From contig JAGWAS010000018.1 of assembly GCA_021296235.1 (NCBI GenBank), forward strand, positions 1 to 36,402: a DNA stretch of 36,402 bases. The letters run 5' to 3'. How positions within the stretch are numbered: position 1 is the first letter of the stretch; the number at the start of each line of letters is the position of its first letter. This DNA is from Paracoccaceae bacterium (GTDB taxonomy: Bacteria; Pseudomonadota; Alphaproteobacteria; Rhodobacterales; Rhodobacteraceae). The notes under the pieces were generated by a model. The model made no database searches and was not told the origin of the DNA. It was given only the letters and a program-made list of their open reading frames with translations. Of the stretch, positions 28,034 through 36,402 are shown one piece after another. The translations under genes and the position numbers were made by a program.

Positions 28034-28169
28034 AGTTTCCTAATATGTTTCGAACTGCAATGTCGATTTCCCGCGCGTCTCGTATGGCAGAAAGACAAGA
28101 ATGTAGTATATGGAAGTTATACATGGTGATTGGTCATTTCTTCGGGATCTGCAATCGGGTTGAAAGAGA

Positions 28170-29141
28170 TCAGAAGTCCCCACCAACCCTAATCACCACC
28201 TTTCCGACGGATTTTCTTTGTCGCAGCAGATCAAGGGCAACGTTTGCCTCATCAAGCGGAATGATGTGACTGATCGTTGGGTTGAGGTGTCCTTCGCGGT
28301 GCCAGGTTAAAAGTGTTTGGGCACTGTCGGAAATGACCTCCGGCCGAAACTTCCGATATCCGCCGCAATAAACTCCAATCACGGTCAAATTTTTTACCAG
28401 AAGAATGTTGGCGGGAATCTGCGGAACCTCTCCGGAGGCAAATCCGATCGGCAAAAGCCGTGCCTCTGGATTTGCTGAGCGCATTGCCGCCCTGAACTGC
28501 TCGCCGCCGACCGGGTCGAACACCACATCCGCTCCTCCGAGCCCATTGACTGATTCGCGAAGATCTTCGCAACCGGTATCGATCGCGTGGTCCGCCCCGG
28601 CCCGCAGCGCCGTCTGCAGCCGGCCAGCGCCTCGAGCCGCAGCAATCACTTCCGCTCCCATCAGTTTGCCAACCTCAACAGCCGAGAGACCGGTTCCTCC
28701 GGCGGCACCGAGGACAAGCAGACGCTCCCCCGGTTTCAGTTGTGCCCTGTGCTCCAGTGCGATGTGAGCGGTCAGATAGGCTATGAGAAATCCTGCGGCG
28801 GCTTCCGTCTGCATTGCTTCTGGAATCGCGATGCAGTGCCCTGCTGGAATGCAGCAATACTCGGCCATGCCGCCATGGCCTGCAAACGCAATCACCCTCT
28901 GTCCTGTTTTCAACTCCGAAACGGGATCGTTGACACTGTCGATTCGTCCACAGAATTCCATTCCCGGCGAAAAGGGCAGTGAGGGTTTTTCCTGATAGGT
29001 TCCGCTAATCAATAGCAGATCGGCGTAGTTGACCCCGGTTGCGTCAACCCTGATCCGCACCTCTCCAACTGAAGGTTCGGGAATCGGAACATCCGCCAAC
29101 TTCAACGGCTGGCCGTGCGCCGTAATCAGCATCGCTTTCAT
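28170..29141 (-). CDS. NADPH:quinone oxidoreductase family protein (zinc-free medium-chain dehydrogenase)
   Basis: This 323-residue protein belongs to the QOR branch of the medium-chain dehydrogenase superfamily, which reduces quinones or activated alkenes with NADPH. The N-terminal catalytic domain shows VDATGVNYADLLLISGTYQEKPSLPFSPGMEFCGRI, and the Cys and zinc-ligand set of true alcohol dehydrogenases is absent. The Rossmann domain has LLVLGAAGGTGLSAVEVGKLMGAEVIAAARG, where the AxxGxxG form and the later Arg suit NADPH. VFDPVGGEQFRAAMR and LVKNLTVIGVYCGGY are family-typical. It runs in the same direction as the ABC operon, 136 nt upstream of it, and may or may not share its transcript. The substrate is unknown. 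Confidence 0.9.
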   Translation of the reverse strand: MKAMLITAHGQPLKLADVPIPEPSVGEVRIRVDATGVNYADLLLISGTYQEKPSLPFSPGMEFCGRIDSVNDPVSELKTGQRVIAFAGHGGMAEYCCIPAGHCIAIPEAMQTEAAAGFLIAYLTAHIALEHRAQLKPGERLLVLGAAGGTGLSAVEVGKLMGAEVIAAARGAGRLQTALRAGADHAIDTGCEDLRESVNGLGGADVVFDPVGGEQFRAAMRSANPEARLLPIGFASGEVPQIPANILLVKNLTVIGVYCGGYRKFRPEVISDSAQTLLTWHREGHLNPTISHIIPLDEANVALDLLRQRKSVGKVVIRVGGDF

Positions 29142-29603
29142 GACAGGCCATCCGGTGCAAGCTACTGCCCCGATCTATCAGACGGAACTGCATTCCGGAA
29201 GCATGTTCAGAGCGGCGGAGAGCAACAGTTTCGCCTTGGAGCGGTCAGGCAACTGCGGATGTGCCACCTTGGATGATCCTCCAATGTTTGCCTTCGATGC
29301 ACATGGTTGTGACCAATGCCATGAATGGTCATGACATTGTCGGCACCGCTCTTGACACATGCACGGCGCCGGCGGTGCCCGGGGTTTCGCAGCGGCATAA
29401 ACTGAACTGAAGGTCGGTTGAAATGCCGGGATCGCATTGGAACTTGCAGGTTGGGCGTGATGGCTTTGGCAGGTCGGTGTCCGGATGCACTTGCATTGGG
29501 GTTGCCGCGGTCCGGCAATCAACCTATTCGGATTGAGGGCATTCAGGGAGGGAAGCTTGAACGCGGGCAGCAATGTTGACCGATGGGTGCGCGAGGAACC
29601 GTC
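29142..29603. other. Gene-free divergent spacer before hisN
   Basis: About 460 bp between the divergent quinone oxidoreductase and hisN-type genes. Open frames here have no recognisable family. No clear promoter or palindrome stands out. Confidence 0.45.
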
Positions 29604-30413
29604 GTGAAGCGGCTTGAACATGGCATTGAGGTTGAACTTGTCGAGGTCGCAAGGGAAATGGCCGACGCGGCGCGGCGGGAAACCTTGGCATTCTTTCGTG
29701 CGCCCGGCCTGCGAACCGAGAACAAGGATGACGGCGGCGGGTGGGATCCGGTAACCGAGGCTGATCGCAATGCGGAACGGGCAATGCGTCGTGTCCTTGA
29801 ACGGCGCCGTCCGGATGACGGGATACTTGGAGAGGAGTTCGGGGCCACCGACGGCTGCACCGGCCTGCAATGGGTGCTCGATCCGATTGACGGCACTCGA
29901 TCCTTCATCAGCGGAGTTCCCCTATGGGGCGTCCTGATAGCGGTCTCCGACGAAAGCGGGCCGCTATTCGGCATCGTGGATCAGCCGCATATCGGCGAGA
30001 GATTTGAAGGCGGTTTCGGGACTGCTTCGGTTGTCGACCGGCATGGTCGGAGGGAGTTGCGCACGCGCAGAACTGGTCGCATCGGCGATGCAATCCTCTT
30101 CACCACATTTCCGGAAATAGGAACTCCCGGAGAACGCTCGGCTTTCGAGAGGCTGTCGGACCGGGCAATGCTCACGCGCTATGGAACCGACTGCTATGCC
30201 TATACGCTGCTTGCAGGCGGGCATATTGACCTCGTGGTTGAGGCCGGATTGCATCCCTATGACATCCATGCACCAATCGCGCTTGTGCTCGCGGCCGGCG
30301 GCGTTGTTACCGATTGGTCCGGTGCTCCGGCTCATGAGAGTTCCCGCATTGTCGCTGCGGCCACGCCCGAATTGCATCGGATTGCCGTGGAGGTGATGGC
30401 GTTTCAGGAATAG
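29604..30413 (+). CDS. hisN: Histidinol-phosphatase, inositol-monophosphatase family
   Basis: This 269-residue, magnesium-dependent phosphatase most resembles HisN, which makes L-histidinol from histidinol phosphate in histidine synthesis. The metal motifs are complete: WDPVTEADRNAE, ILGEEFG (catalytic Glu), LDPIDGTRSFISGVPLWGVLIAV (two Asp), and the late GLHPYDIHAPIALVLAAGGVVTDWSG with the third Asp. FISG and WGxLI favour HisN over inositol phosphatase or CysQ. I chose the GTG at 29604 because GAGGAA lies 7 nt upstream. An ATG seven codons earlier (29583) has no visible ribosome site but is possible. Its end overlaps the convergent hydrolase gene by 10 nt. Confidence 0.88.
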   Translation: MKRLEHGIEVELVEVAREMADAARRETLAFFRAPGLRTENKDDGGGWDPVTEADRNAERAMRRVLERRRPDDGILGEEFGATDGCTGLQWVLDPIDGTRSFISGVPLWGVLIAVSDESGPLFGIVDQPHIGERFEGGFGTASVVDRHGRRELRTRRTGRIGDAILFTTFPEIGTPGERSAFERLSDRAMLTRYGTDCYAYTLLAGGHIDLVVEAGLHPYDIHAPIALVLAAGGVVTDWSGAPAHESSRIVAAATPELHRIAVEVMAFQE

Positions 30414-31342
30414 GCAAGGAAGAAGTCCGCAGTCCGGTCGAACACAAGTTGCCGCAATTCGCCGGATTCCAACAGAAGCTCATGCCTTGCGCCTTCAATC
30501 AACTCCAACTCCACCTCGGGCCAGGCAGCGCAGAGGGTGCGGACCGCCTCAGGGTCAACGACCCGCTCATCTGTTCCAAGGAGAACAAGAGATTTCAGGT
30601 TCGGCGGGCGCACCGACATGAGGCGGTGACATTCTCGGATTGCTGTATGCATCCAACTGCAGGATGGTCCGCCCCTTGACAGTTCCGGACGCAATCGGAG
30701 TTGCCCGCCCAAAAACGAAAAAATGGCTGCATCGGAAGTCAGGCAGTTCGTTTCGCTGTCGGCCAGTTCGAAATGGCTGCTTGGTCCGGAACCTGGCACA
30801 AACCGCCTTGACCATCCAACGCGAACGGCGGCGGCGGACAGCACCCGTGCCGCAAATTGGGCAGGTGGCGGGAAGCGAATTCGCCACATCGGTGCGCAGA
30901 ACACAGCTGCATTCACGGCCAAACCTTCATGCAATGCCCTCAGCCCGATTGCACCTCCCATTGAATGAGAAACAAGAAAGAGCGGCCTGGGAAGTGCCAG
31001 TTTCGACAGGGCGGAGCGCACGGCTTTGACATCGTGCTGATAGTCAAGGAAATCGTCGACATGGCAAATTCCCGGCGGATGGCTGACGGTTTCCGACAGT
31101 CCCTGTCCCCTCCAGTCAAAGGTAGCAAATGAAAAGCCCCGAGTTGCAAATGCGCTTGCGGCAAGACCGTACTTTTCGACGTATTCGGTTCGGCCATTCA
31201 GGAAAAGGATGGTGCCGTTGGATCCGCTCCGCCAGTGGGCAAACCTGATGCGGATGCCGTCCTTCGTTCTCAACCAGCAGGCAGTTCCGCCGGGGGCCGG
31301 ATGCATGATCTCTTCATGCAGAGGTGCCGGATCCGGAATCAC
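30404..31342 (-). CDS. Alpha/beta hydrolase, lysophospholipase / monoacylglycerol lipase-like (PldB type)
   Basis: This 312-residue enzyme has the alpha/beta-hydrolase fold. The nucleophile is Ser127 in LFLVSHSMGGAIG, the oxyanion region is NGRTEYVEKYG, and FDWRGQGLSE follows the third strand. The acid is probably the Asp in LVLLGTDERVVD and the base the His in EGARHELLLES. This pattern is that of the serine hydrolases annotated as lysophospholipase L2 or monoglyceride lipase. The start is a GTG at 31342 that overlaps the SCP2 gene stop (GTGA), so the two are translationally coupled. A lipid-related role fits the sterol-carrier partner, but the substrate is unproven. Confidence 0.9.
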   Translation of the reverse strand: MIPDPAPLHEEIMHPAPGGTACWLRTKDGIRIRFAHWRSGSNGTILFLNGRTEYVEKYGLAASAFATRGFSFATFDWRGQGLSETVSHPPGICHVDDFLDYQHDVKAVRSALSKLALPRPLFLVSHSMGGAIGLRALHEGLAVNAAVFCAPMWRIRFPPPAQFAARVLSAAAVRVGWSRRFVPGSGPSSHFELADSETNCLTSDAAIFSFLGGQLRLRPELSRGGPSCSWMHTAIRECHRLMSVRPPNLKSLVLLGTDERVVDPEAVRTLCAAWPEVELELIEGARHELLLESGELRQLVFDRTADFFLAYS

Positions 31343-31626
31343 CGCAGCCTTTGGGCCAATTTGGCGGCAATGCCCAGATTGCCGCTAACGGAAATCTGCC
31401 CGGAAAGGTACAGCGAAATGGGATCCAGCTTTCCGTTAATGATGCCGGCAAATGTCTCGGCGTCGGCGCTGATGGTGAGGCTTGCAGATTGTCCGCCGGA
31501 CCGGACTCCGCTGCGGTCAAGGGTCACCTGTCCAACGTCCATGATGTCGAATACCACCGTATCCTCGAAACCGTGGGGGAAGGTCTCGCCGATCGCGGAT
31601 ATTGCTTTGGTGACAGTGGCATTCAT
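31339..31626 (-). CDS. SCP2 sterol-binding domain protein
   Basis: This 95-residue protein is a stand-alone SCP2 fold, which forms a hydrophobic tunnel that carries fatty acyl or sterol-like lipids. Recognisable are VVFDIMDVGQVTLDRSG, ASLTISADAETFAGIINGKLDPISLYLSGQISVSGN and LGIAAKLAQRLR. The order (strands, then DAETF helix, then G-rich SGQISVSGNLGIAAKL) matches the family. The ATG at 31626 is preceded by AGGAGA at a long spacing, so a non-ATG start slightly upstream is possible. It is coupled to the downstream hydrolase gene and divergent from the TPR gene. Confidence 0.88.
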   Translation of the reverse strand: MNATVTKAISAIGETFPHGFEDTVVFDIMDVGQVTLDRSGVRSGGQSASLTISADAETFAGIINGKLDPISLYLSGQISVSGNLGIAAKLAQRLR

Positions 31627-31685
31627 TTTCGCTAATATCGTCTCCTGATTTCCGATCCTCGATTGGTTTCGGTAACTATAGGTCA

Positions 31686-32258
31686 ATGAAGCAATTCAAG
31701 AAACTGTTGGGTACAGCCGGAAAGGCCGTTGCAATACTATTGTTGATGGCCTCGCCGGGCATGCCGGGCGAGGAAGGCAAGAACCGGGAACTCGACCTGC
31801 TGTTTGCGCAACTGAAGCGGGCAAATTCGAGCGATGCGCTGGAAATTGAACTCAGGATCGTGCGCAAATGGTCCGAATCGGGATCGCCGGCAATGAACCT
31901 GCTGCTTGAGAAGGGACGTAAAGCGATGGCCAAGGGGGAACACCTTGCGGCAATAAGGCACCTGAGCGCATTGGTTGACCATGCCCCGGATTTCGCGGAG
32001 GGCTGGAATGCACGTGCGACCGCACATTTCCTGGCCGGACATCACGAACTTTCACTCAACGACATCGGCCGGACATTGGTGCTGGAGCCCCGCCATTTCG
32101 GTGCCATCTCCGGATTTGTCATGATCATGGAGAAATGGGGGAATTATCCTGCGGCGCTCAGGGCGCATGAAATCGTCCGAGATCTATACCCGGCCCGCGA
32201 GGGCCTCGATGAAACGACTTCCCGGCTCAGGCAAAAGACGTCCGGTCTCACATACTGA
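31686..32258 (+). CDS. Exported TPR-repeat protein
   Basis: This 190-residue protein begins with a signal-like hydrophobic segment (KAVAILLLMASPGMPG, residues 13-28). Two to three tetratricopeptide repeats follow (residues 73-105 LEKGRKAMAKGEHLAAIRHL; 106-140 APDFAEGWNARATAHFLAGH; 141-172 EPRHFGAISGFVMIMEKWGN). TPRs mediate protein-protein contacts; no enzymatic domain is present. It lies 12 nt before the helicase gene and in the same direction, so they likely share a transcript. The partner is unknown. Confidence 0.8.
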   Translation: MKQFKKLLGTAGKAVAILLLMASPGMPGEEGKNRELDLLFAQLKRANSSDALEIELRIVRKWSESGSPAMNLLLEKGRKAMAKGEHLAAIRHLSALVDHAPDFAEGWNARATAHFLAGHHELSLNDIGRTLVLEPRHFGAISGFVMIMEKWGNYPAALRAHEIVRDLYPAREGLDETTSRLRQKTSGLTY

Positions 32259-32270
32259 CCAATTCAACTC

Positions 32271-35228
32271 GTGAACACTGTTTCGAACGGCGGCCGCATC
32301 AGAGCGGTTCTTGGACCCACAAATACGGGAAAGACGAGATTTGCGATTCAGCGAATGCTCTCCCATCGGACCGGTGTGATCGGGCTTCCGCTTCGCCTGC
32401 TTGCTCGCGAGGTATACGATCAGGTCAGGCAGGAACTCGGACCCTCGGCAGTGGCACTGATTACCGGCGAGGAACGGATCATTCCGAAGCGGGCGCGGTA
32501 CTGGGTCTGCACCGTGGAGGCTATGCCGGTCGCAAGCGGTGCCGATTTCCTGTGTGTTGATGAAATTCAGCTTTGCGGCGACCGGGAAAGGGGGCACGTC
32601 TTCACCGATAGGCTTCTTCGTGCTCGCGGCCAGGCCGAAACCGTCTTCCTTGGCTCGGAAACCATGCGCCCGGCCATCTCAAAACTGATGGGAGGGGTGC
32701 AATTTGAGCGCAGGGAAAGACTGTCCAACCTCAGCTTCACCGGATCCCGCAGAATCTCGCGCATGCGGCCCCGCTCTGCATTGGTCGCGTTTTCGGTTGA
32801 GGAGGTCTACGCAGTTGCCGAAATTGTAAGGCGGCAAAGGGGAGGTGCCGCCGTCGTCATGGGAGCGCTCAGTCCCAGAACACGAAATGCTCAGGTCGAA
32901 CTCTACCAGAATGGCGATGTCGATTTCCTGGTGGCGACCGACGCGATCGGCATGGGCCTCAACCTCAACATAGATCACGTGGCCTTCGTGGGCTTCACAA
33001 AGTTCGACGGCAACCGGATACGCAGGCTGGCCCCGAACGAAATCGCCCAGATTGCAGGACGGGCCGGAAGGTTCAGGACTCCTGGAACCTTCGGCACGAC
33101 GGCCGATTCGGAGCCACTGGATTCGCAGACGGTTGCCGCCATTGAGGAAAACCGCTTCCGGAACCTCCATGCACTGCAGTGGCGCAACTCCGATTTGGAT
33201 TTCCGGTCCGCCGATACGCTTCTGGCCTCGTTGCGCAGTGTCAGCGGAAATCCAATGCTGGCGCGGTCGGCGGAGGCGGAAGACATGGCGGCGCTGCGCG
33301 AACTCTCCGGCGTTGCCGAAATCAGGGAGAGGCTTCGCTCTTCGGTGGACGTCAAGCTGCTGTGGGGCGTTTGCCAGATTCCGAATTTCCTGAATTTGGC
33401 GGCAGGTGAGCATGCGGAGCTCATTCGGACGGTGTTCATGTTCATTCTGGACAAGGGCAGCATCCCGGATGAGTGGTTGGAAGCACAGGTTCGCCGGATC
33501 GATCGTGTTGACGGTGAGGTCGACACACTGGCGCGGCGAATCGCCGGAATCAGAATTTGGACCTACGTCTCGCAACATCCGGATTGGGTGGAGAATTCCG
33601 GTCATTGGAGGGAGCGGACGCGAGCGGTGGAAGACAGGATTTCGGATGCCCTACATGCAGGGTTAACCAAACGATTCGTTGACAGAAGGACAAGCGTGTT
33701 GCTTAAGCAAATGAAGCAGAAGGAGACTCTGGTGGCCACTGTGAACTCTCAAGGGGAGGTCGAGGTTGAAGGTCAACATGTTGGAAGGATCGAAGGCTTC
33801 AGGTTCATTCAGGCCGCCTCATCCACACCCGAGGAGGAAAGGGCGGTCAGGACTGCAAGCCTGAAGATCCTGGCGCCCGAATTTGCCTTGCGGGCCGGTC
33901 GACTTTCCGGGGCAAAGAACAATGAGATCGACTTGACCGAGCAAGGTGGCCTCATGTGGGGCGAGCATTCTGTCGGAAAATTGGTGCCCGGAAAGAGCGG
34001 GCTGGAACCCGGGATTGAGGTCTTTGTCGACGAGGCAGCTGGCGAGGAGGCGCGCAAGAAGGTCGAAAGGCGGCTCCGGGCCTTCGTGGAACACAAGATT
34101 TCAGACTCCTGCGAAGCGATAAAAAACTTGGCGGCCGATGCGGAGATTACCGGCCTGTCCAAGGGTGTGGCTTACAGGATCGTCGAATCCTTCGGTGTGA
34201 TCGAAAGGTCCGCGATCGCTGGTGACGTGAAGGAACTTGACCAGGAAAACAGAAAACTCCTGCGCAGGCACGGAGTGAGATTTGGGCAGCACTCGGTCTA
34301 TGTGCATCCCATACTGAGACCGGAGGCAACCCGCTGGCGGATTGTGCTCTGGTCGCTCGCTGGCGGGCTGGACGAGTTTCCACCTGCGCCCCCGCCTGGC
34401 TTGGTAACAATTCCGGCTGATCCGGCAATGCCTAAGGGTTACTATCCGATTTCCGGCTACACCAAGGTCGGCGATCTTGCCATCCGCATCGACATGTTGG
34501 AACGGCTCCTGAATCTGCTGCGCGAGGCAGACAGCAGACGGGGATTCGAAGCAACACCCGACATGCTTTCGATAACGGGTCTGACCTTGGACGGATTTGC
34601 CGGATTGATGCGGGGGCTTGGCTACGCGGCAGCGAGGTTTGAACGGCCCAAAGTCAAGGAGCCGCACGCGGAGGTTGCGTCGGTCCACGAAGAAACAAAT
34701 GGAACGGGTGGCGGCGGCGAGCCTGGTGAAGCTGTTGCCGTTGAGGGCGAGGAAGGAATTTCCGGCGGCAATGACGCTGGTGGGAAGATTGAGGAGGCAG
34801 ACGATCCCAAGGGGACGCAGGTGGCTGCCGATTTTCCGCTTGGCAGTGATTCTGGGGCAGGATTTCCGGAGAATGTTGCAGCGGGGACGGAGGAGAGCAA
34901 GGATGAGAGCATTGCGGTAGCGGTGGCGGAGACCGGGGTGCTTGATGCCGAAGATGCCGAGGAAGAGATCGCTGTTGGCTACACCTTCAGCTGGCGTGCC
35001 AAGGGGCATGGCCGTGGACGTCGAGCGGGGAATTCGGGCGCTGAAGGCGATCGGTCCGGCGGTGCCGACCGAAGAAGGCGCGACGTCCAAAAGCCCCGAA
35101 AGTCAAAATCGCGAAAGCAAGAGGGGCAAAGAGGAGAGAAACGGTCAACACGGCAGGAGAAAAAGGAAAAGCCAATTGATCCGGACAATCCGTTCAACGT
35201 GCTGATGCGACTTAAGGAAAAGCTGTGA
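32271..35228 (+). CDS. Suv3-like ATP-dependent RNA helicase with long charged C-terminal tail
   Basis: This 985-residue superfamily-2 helicase resembles mitochondrial Suv3, the RNA helicase of the degradosome. Motif I is GPTNTGKT (residues 15-22), motif II DEIQ (97-100), motif V VATDAIGMGLN (221-231) and motif VI QIAGRAGR (260-267). GPTNTGKT and DEIQ are the Suv3-specific forms. The middle region (about 330-780) is helical with the conserved GYYPISGYTKVGDLAIRIDMLERLL. Residues about 800-905 are strongly acidic and Gly-rich, then 925-975 strongly basic (RRRDVQKPRKSKSRK), ending in the conserved PDNPFNVLMRLKEKL. The start is GTG; no good ribosome site is visible, but motif I requires this start. 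It precedes fdxA by 129 bp. Confidence 0.9.
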   Translation: MNTVSNGGRIRAVLGPTNTGKTRFAIQRMLSHRTGVIGLPLRLLAREVYDQVRQELGPSAVALITGEERIIPKRARYWVCTVEAMPVASGADFLCVDEIQLCGDRERGHVFTDRLLRARGQAETVFLGSETMRPAISKLMGGVQFERRERLSNLSFTGSRRISRMRPRSALVAFSVEEVYAVAEIVRRQRGGAAVVMGALSPRTRNAQVELYQNGDVDFLVATDAIGMGLNLNIDHVAFVGFTKFDGNRIRRLAPNEIAQIAGRAGRFRTPGTFGTTADSEPLDSQTVAAIEENRFRNLHALQWRNSDLDFRSADTLLASLRSVSGNPMLARSAEAEDMAALRELSGVAEIRERLRSSVDVKLLWGVCQIPNFLNLAAGEHAELIRTVFMFILDKGSIPDEWLEAQVRRIDRVDGEVDTLARRIAGIRIWTYVSQHPDWVENSGHWRERTRAVEDRISDALHAGLTKRFVDRRTSVLLKQMKQKETLVATVNSQGEVEVEGQHVGRIEGFRFIQAASSTPEEERAVRTASLKILAPEFALRAGRLSGAKNNEIDLTEQGGLMWGEHSVGKLVPGKSGLEPGIEVFVDEAAGEEARKKVERRLRAFVEHKISDSCEAIKNLAADAEITGLSKGVAYRIVESFGVIERSAIAGDVKELDQENRKLLRRHGVRFGQHSVYVHPILRPEATRWRIVLWSLAGGLDEFPPAPPPGLVTIPADPAMPKGYYPISGYTKVGDLAIRIDMLERLLNLLREADSRRGFEATPDMLSITGLTLDGFAGLMRGLGYAAARFERPKVKEPHAEVASVHEETNGTGGGGEPGEAVAVEGEEGISGGNDAGGKIEEADDPKGTQVAADFPLGSDSGAGFPENVAAGTEESKDESIAVAVAETGVLDAEDAEEEIAVGYTFSWRAKGHGRGRRAGNSGAEGDRSGGADRRRRDVQKPRKSKSRKQEGQRGEKRSTRQEKKEKPIDPDNPFNVLMRLKEKL

Positions 35229-35357
35229 ATGCCGGGCAGTCGCCGTTTGTTTGCCACTGACGGTTGAAACTGCGGGATTTCTTCTTGAACGCACCTTGTT
35301 GCAACCATATCTAGCATGCTTCTTGCCGACAGTTATTCCCGCACCCGCGAGGCCGCA

Positions 35358-35696
35358 ATGACTTACGTAGTTACAGACAAGTGCATTGCGTGCAAGTACA
35401 CCGACTGCGTCGAGGTCTGTCCGGTTGACTGCTTCTATGAAGGCGAGAACATGTTGGTCATCCATCCGGACGAGTGCATTGATTGCGGCGTGTGCGAACC
35501 CGAATGCCCTGTCGACGCCATACTTCCCGATACCGAACCGGACACGGAGCACTGGGTTGAATTCAACCGCAAATACTCTGAGATCTGGCCGGTCCTGTTC
35601 GAGCGCAGAGATTCGCCGCCTGACGCCGAGAGCCACGAGGGCGAAGAAGGGAAGCTGGAGAAGTATTTCTCCGAAAAGCCGGGGCTGGGTTCTTGA
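35358..35696 (+). CDS. fdxA: 7Fe ferredoxin (3Fe-4S + 4Fe-4S)
   Basis: This 112-residue electron carrier has all cluster ligands of the Azotobacter FdI type. Cys9, Cys17 and Cys50 hold the 3Fe-4S cluster. Cys21, Cys40, Cys43 and Cys46 hold the 4Fe-4S cluster ([17 protein letters not shown] and [12 protein letters not shown]). Cys25 is the free cysteine next to the cluster in that family, and Cys12 replaces a non-ligand residue in the first loop. The C-terminal half ([24 protein letters not shown]) is the normal capping extension. The ATG at 35358 has GAGG upstream. Its likely partners are reductases, which are not in the window. Confidence 0.96.
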   Translation: MTYVVTDKCIACKYTDCVEVCPVDCFYEGENMLVIHPDECIDCGVCEPECPVDAILPDTEPDTEHWVEFNRKYSEIWPVLFERRDSPPDAESHEGEEGKLEKYFSEKPGLGS

Positions 35697-35785
35697 ATTG
35701 CGGGCGGCAACGGGAATTCCGGTTTGATGAAAAATGCAATTGCGGCCAAGTGGCCGTTCGCCGATTTGCGAGGTAGGTTAAGCCG

Positions 35786-36298
35786 ATGGGCAAGAAAAGA
35801 AGGGCATTCAATTTCTCGGTGGGTGAACATGTGGTTTATCCCGCACACGGTGTTGGAAAGATCATTGAGATCGAGACACAGGAGGTGGCGGGTACCAAAC
35901 TTGAGATGTTCGTCGTTTTCATTGAGAAGGACAAACTGACACTGAGGGTGCCGACGGCCAAGGCTTCGGCGATAGGCATGCGAAGCTTGGCAACTGCAGA
36001 CGTTGCGCAAAAGGCACTCAACATCCTCAAGGGCAAGGCTGTGGTCAAGCGATTGATGTGGTCGCGGCGGGCTCAGGAGTATGAACAGAAGATCAACTCC
36101 GGCGACATCATCCTGATCGCCGAGGTGGTCCGTGATCTTCACCGGCGCGACGAGCAGCGCGAACAATCGTATTCGGAACGCCAGCTCTATGAATCGGCAG
36201 TCGACCGGCTGACGAGGGAGATTGCCATCGTAACCTCGCAAAGCGAGGAGGCGTCGGGTTCCACCATTGTGAAGATCTTGGACTCTCGCCGGAAGTAA
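35786..36298 (+). CDS. CarD/CdnL-family transcriptional regulator
   Basis: This 170-residue protein binds RNA polymerase beta and stabilises open promoter complexes. The N-terminal Tudor-like CarD/CdnL domain shows FSVGEHVVYPAHGVGKIIEIETQEVAG and FVVFIEKDKLTLRVPTAKASAIGMR. The C-terminal helical domain contains VKRLMWSRRAQEYEQKINSGDIILIAEVVRDLHRRD, SYSERQLYESAVDRL and the closing SGSTIVKILDSRRK. CdnL is growth-rate and metabolism related in Caulobacter. Neighbours are fdxA upstream (89 nt) and cobS convergent 18 nt downstream. The helicase-fdxA-carD order is common in Rhodobacterales to my knowledge. Confidence 0.95.
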   Translation: MGKKRRAFNFSVGEHVVYPAHGVGKIIEIETQEVAGTKLEMFVVFIEKDKLTLRVPTAKASAIGMRSLATADVAQKALNILKGKAVVKRLMWSRRAQEYEQKINSGDIILIAEVVRDLHRRDEQREQSYSERQLYESAVDRLTREIAIVTSQSEEASGSTIVKILDSRRK

Positions 36299-36316
36299 CT
36301 TTTGTCGCGATCGTGG

Positions 36317-36402
36317 TCAGGACAAGGCAGCAAGGCAGATCAGACATGAGAGTTCAGCCACCTGCTGGGTGGCTCCGAGTGTGTCGCCTGTAACCCCTCC
36401 GA
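36317..36402 (-). CDS. cobS: Adenosylcobinamide-GDP ribazoletransferase, C-terminal end (partial, runs off window)
   Basis: Only the last 28 codons are in the window. On the minus strand they read GGVTGDTLGATQQVAELSCL and end ICLAALS before a TGA at 36319-36317. GxTGDxLGAxxExxE is the conserved metal-binding C-terminal motif of CobS, the membrane enzyme that joins the lower ligand to adenosylcobinamide-GDP in vitamin B12 synthesis. The gene is convergent with the CarD gene, 18 nt apart. The rest of the B12 locus should lie to the right. Confidence 0.8.
   Translation of the reverse strand, partial: GGVTGDTLGATQQVAELSCLICLAALS

Noticed and set aside
35743..35756. CGGCCA-AG-TGGCCG inverted repeat between fdxA and the CarD gene
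   Set aside because: Six-base arms with a 2-nt centre and no T-run; could be a site or chance.

Overview
The window looks like a chromosomal segment of an alphaproteobacterium, most likely Rhodobacterales or a close relative. The reasons are a DUF2927 lipoprotein, a small excalibur-type lipoprotein, a Suv3-like helicase followed by fdxA and a CarD regulator, a ceramidase-like membrane protein, HutF-type histidine degradation and a TRAP transporter. No plasmid, phage or CRISPR functions and no tRNA genes were seen.

Region 1 (1-7190) is a carbohydrate or sugar-acid catabolic island. A LacI-type regulator at 6141 is divergent from a minus-strand operon: TRAP binding protein, TRAP small permease, TRAP large permease, a beta-hydroxyacid-type dehydrogenase, a TIM-barrel sugar isomerase/epimerase, and a broken last gene that joins an isomerase N-terminus to the C-terminal part of a Gfo/Idh/MocA dehydrogenase. 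The substrate cannot be read from the sequence. A truncated IS1634-like transposase remnant (7396-7848) marks the right edge.

Region 2 (7935-12515) is a partial histidine-utilisation locus: hutF on the minus strand, hutI and hutU on the plus strand. hutH, hutG and hutC are not in the window.

Region 3 (13252-22044) is mostly housekeeping: a DUF2927 lipoprotein, a 23S rRNA pseudouridine synthase (rluB type), tadA, a ceramidase-like protein, gatC-gatA, an excalibur lipoprotein, an AmiD-like amidase, RNase P RNA and a Bax-inhibitor-1 family protein.

Region 4 (22256-28033) is a complete minus-strand peptide/opine-type ABC transporter operon in the order ATPase, ATPase, binding protein, permease, permease. 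It is followed on its 5' side by a quinone oxidoreductase, a hisN-type phosphatase, an alpha/beta hydrolase and an SCP2 protein.

Region 5 (31686-36402) carries a TPR protein, the Suv3-like helicase, fdxA, a CarD regulator and the 3' end of cobS, which runs off the window.

Recurring patterns: both solute-binding-protein genes (TRAP and ABC) are followed by a strong intercistronic stem-loop before the permease genes, probably to raise binding-protein output. Four long stretches (about 400-700 bp) hold no recognisable gene, which is high for this group and, with the broken gene and IS remnant, suggests some gene decay. I did not find a convincing new multi-gene system; the best leads are the chimeric gene, the paired stem-loops, the hut intergenic repeats and the palindrome near 22170.
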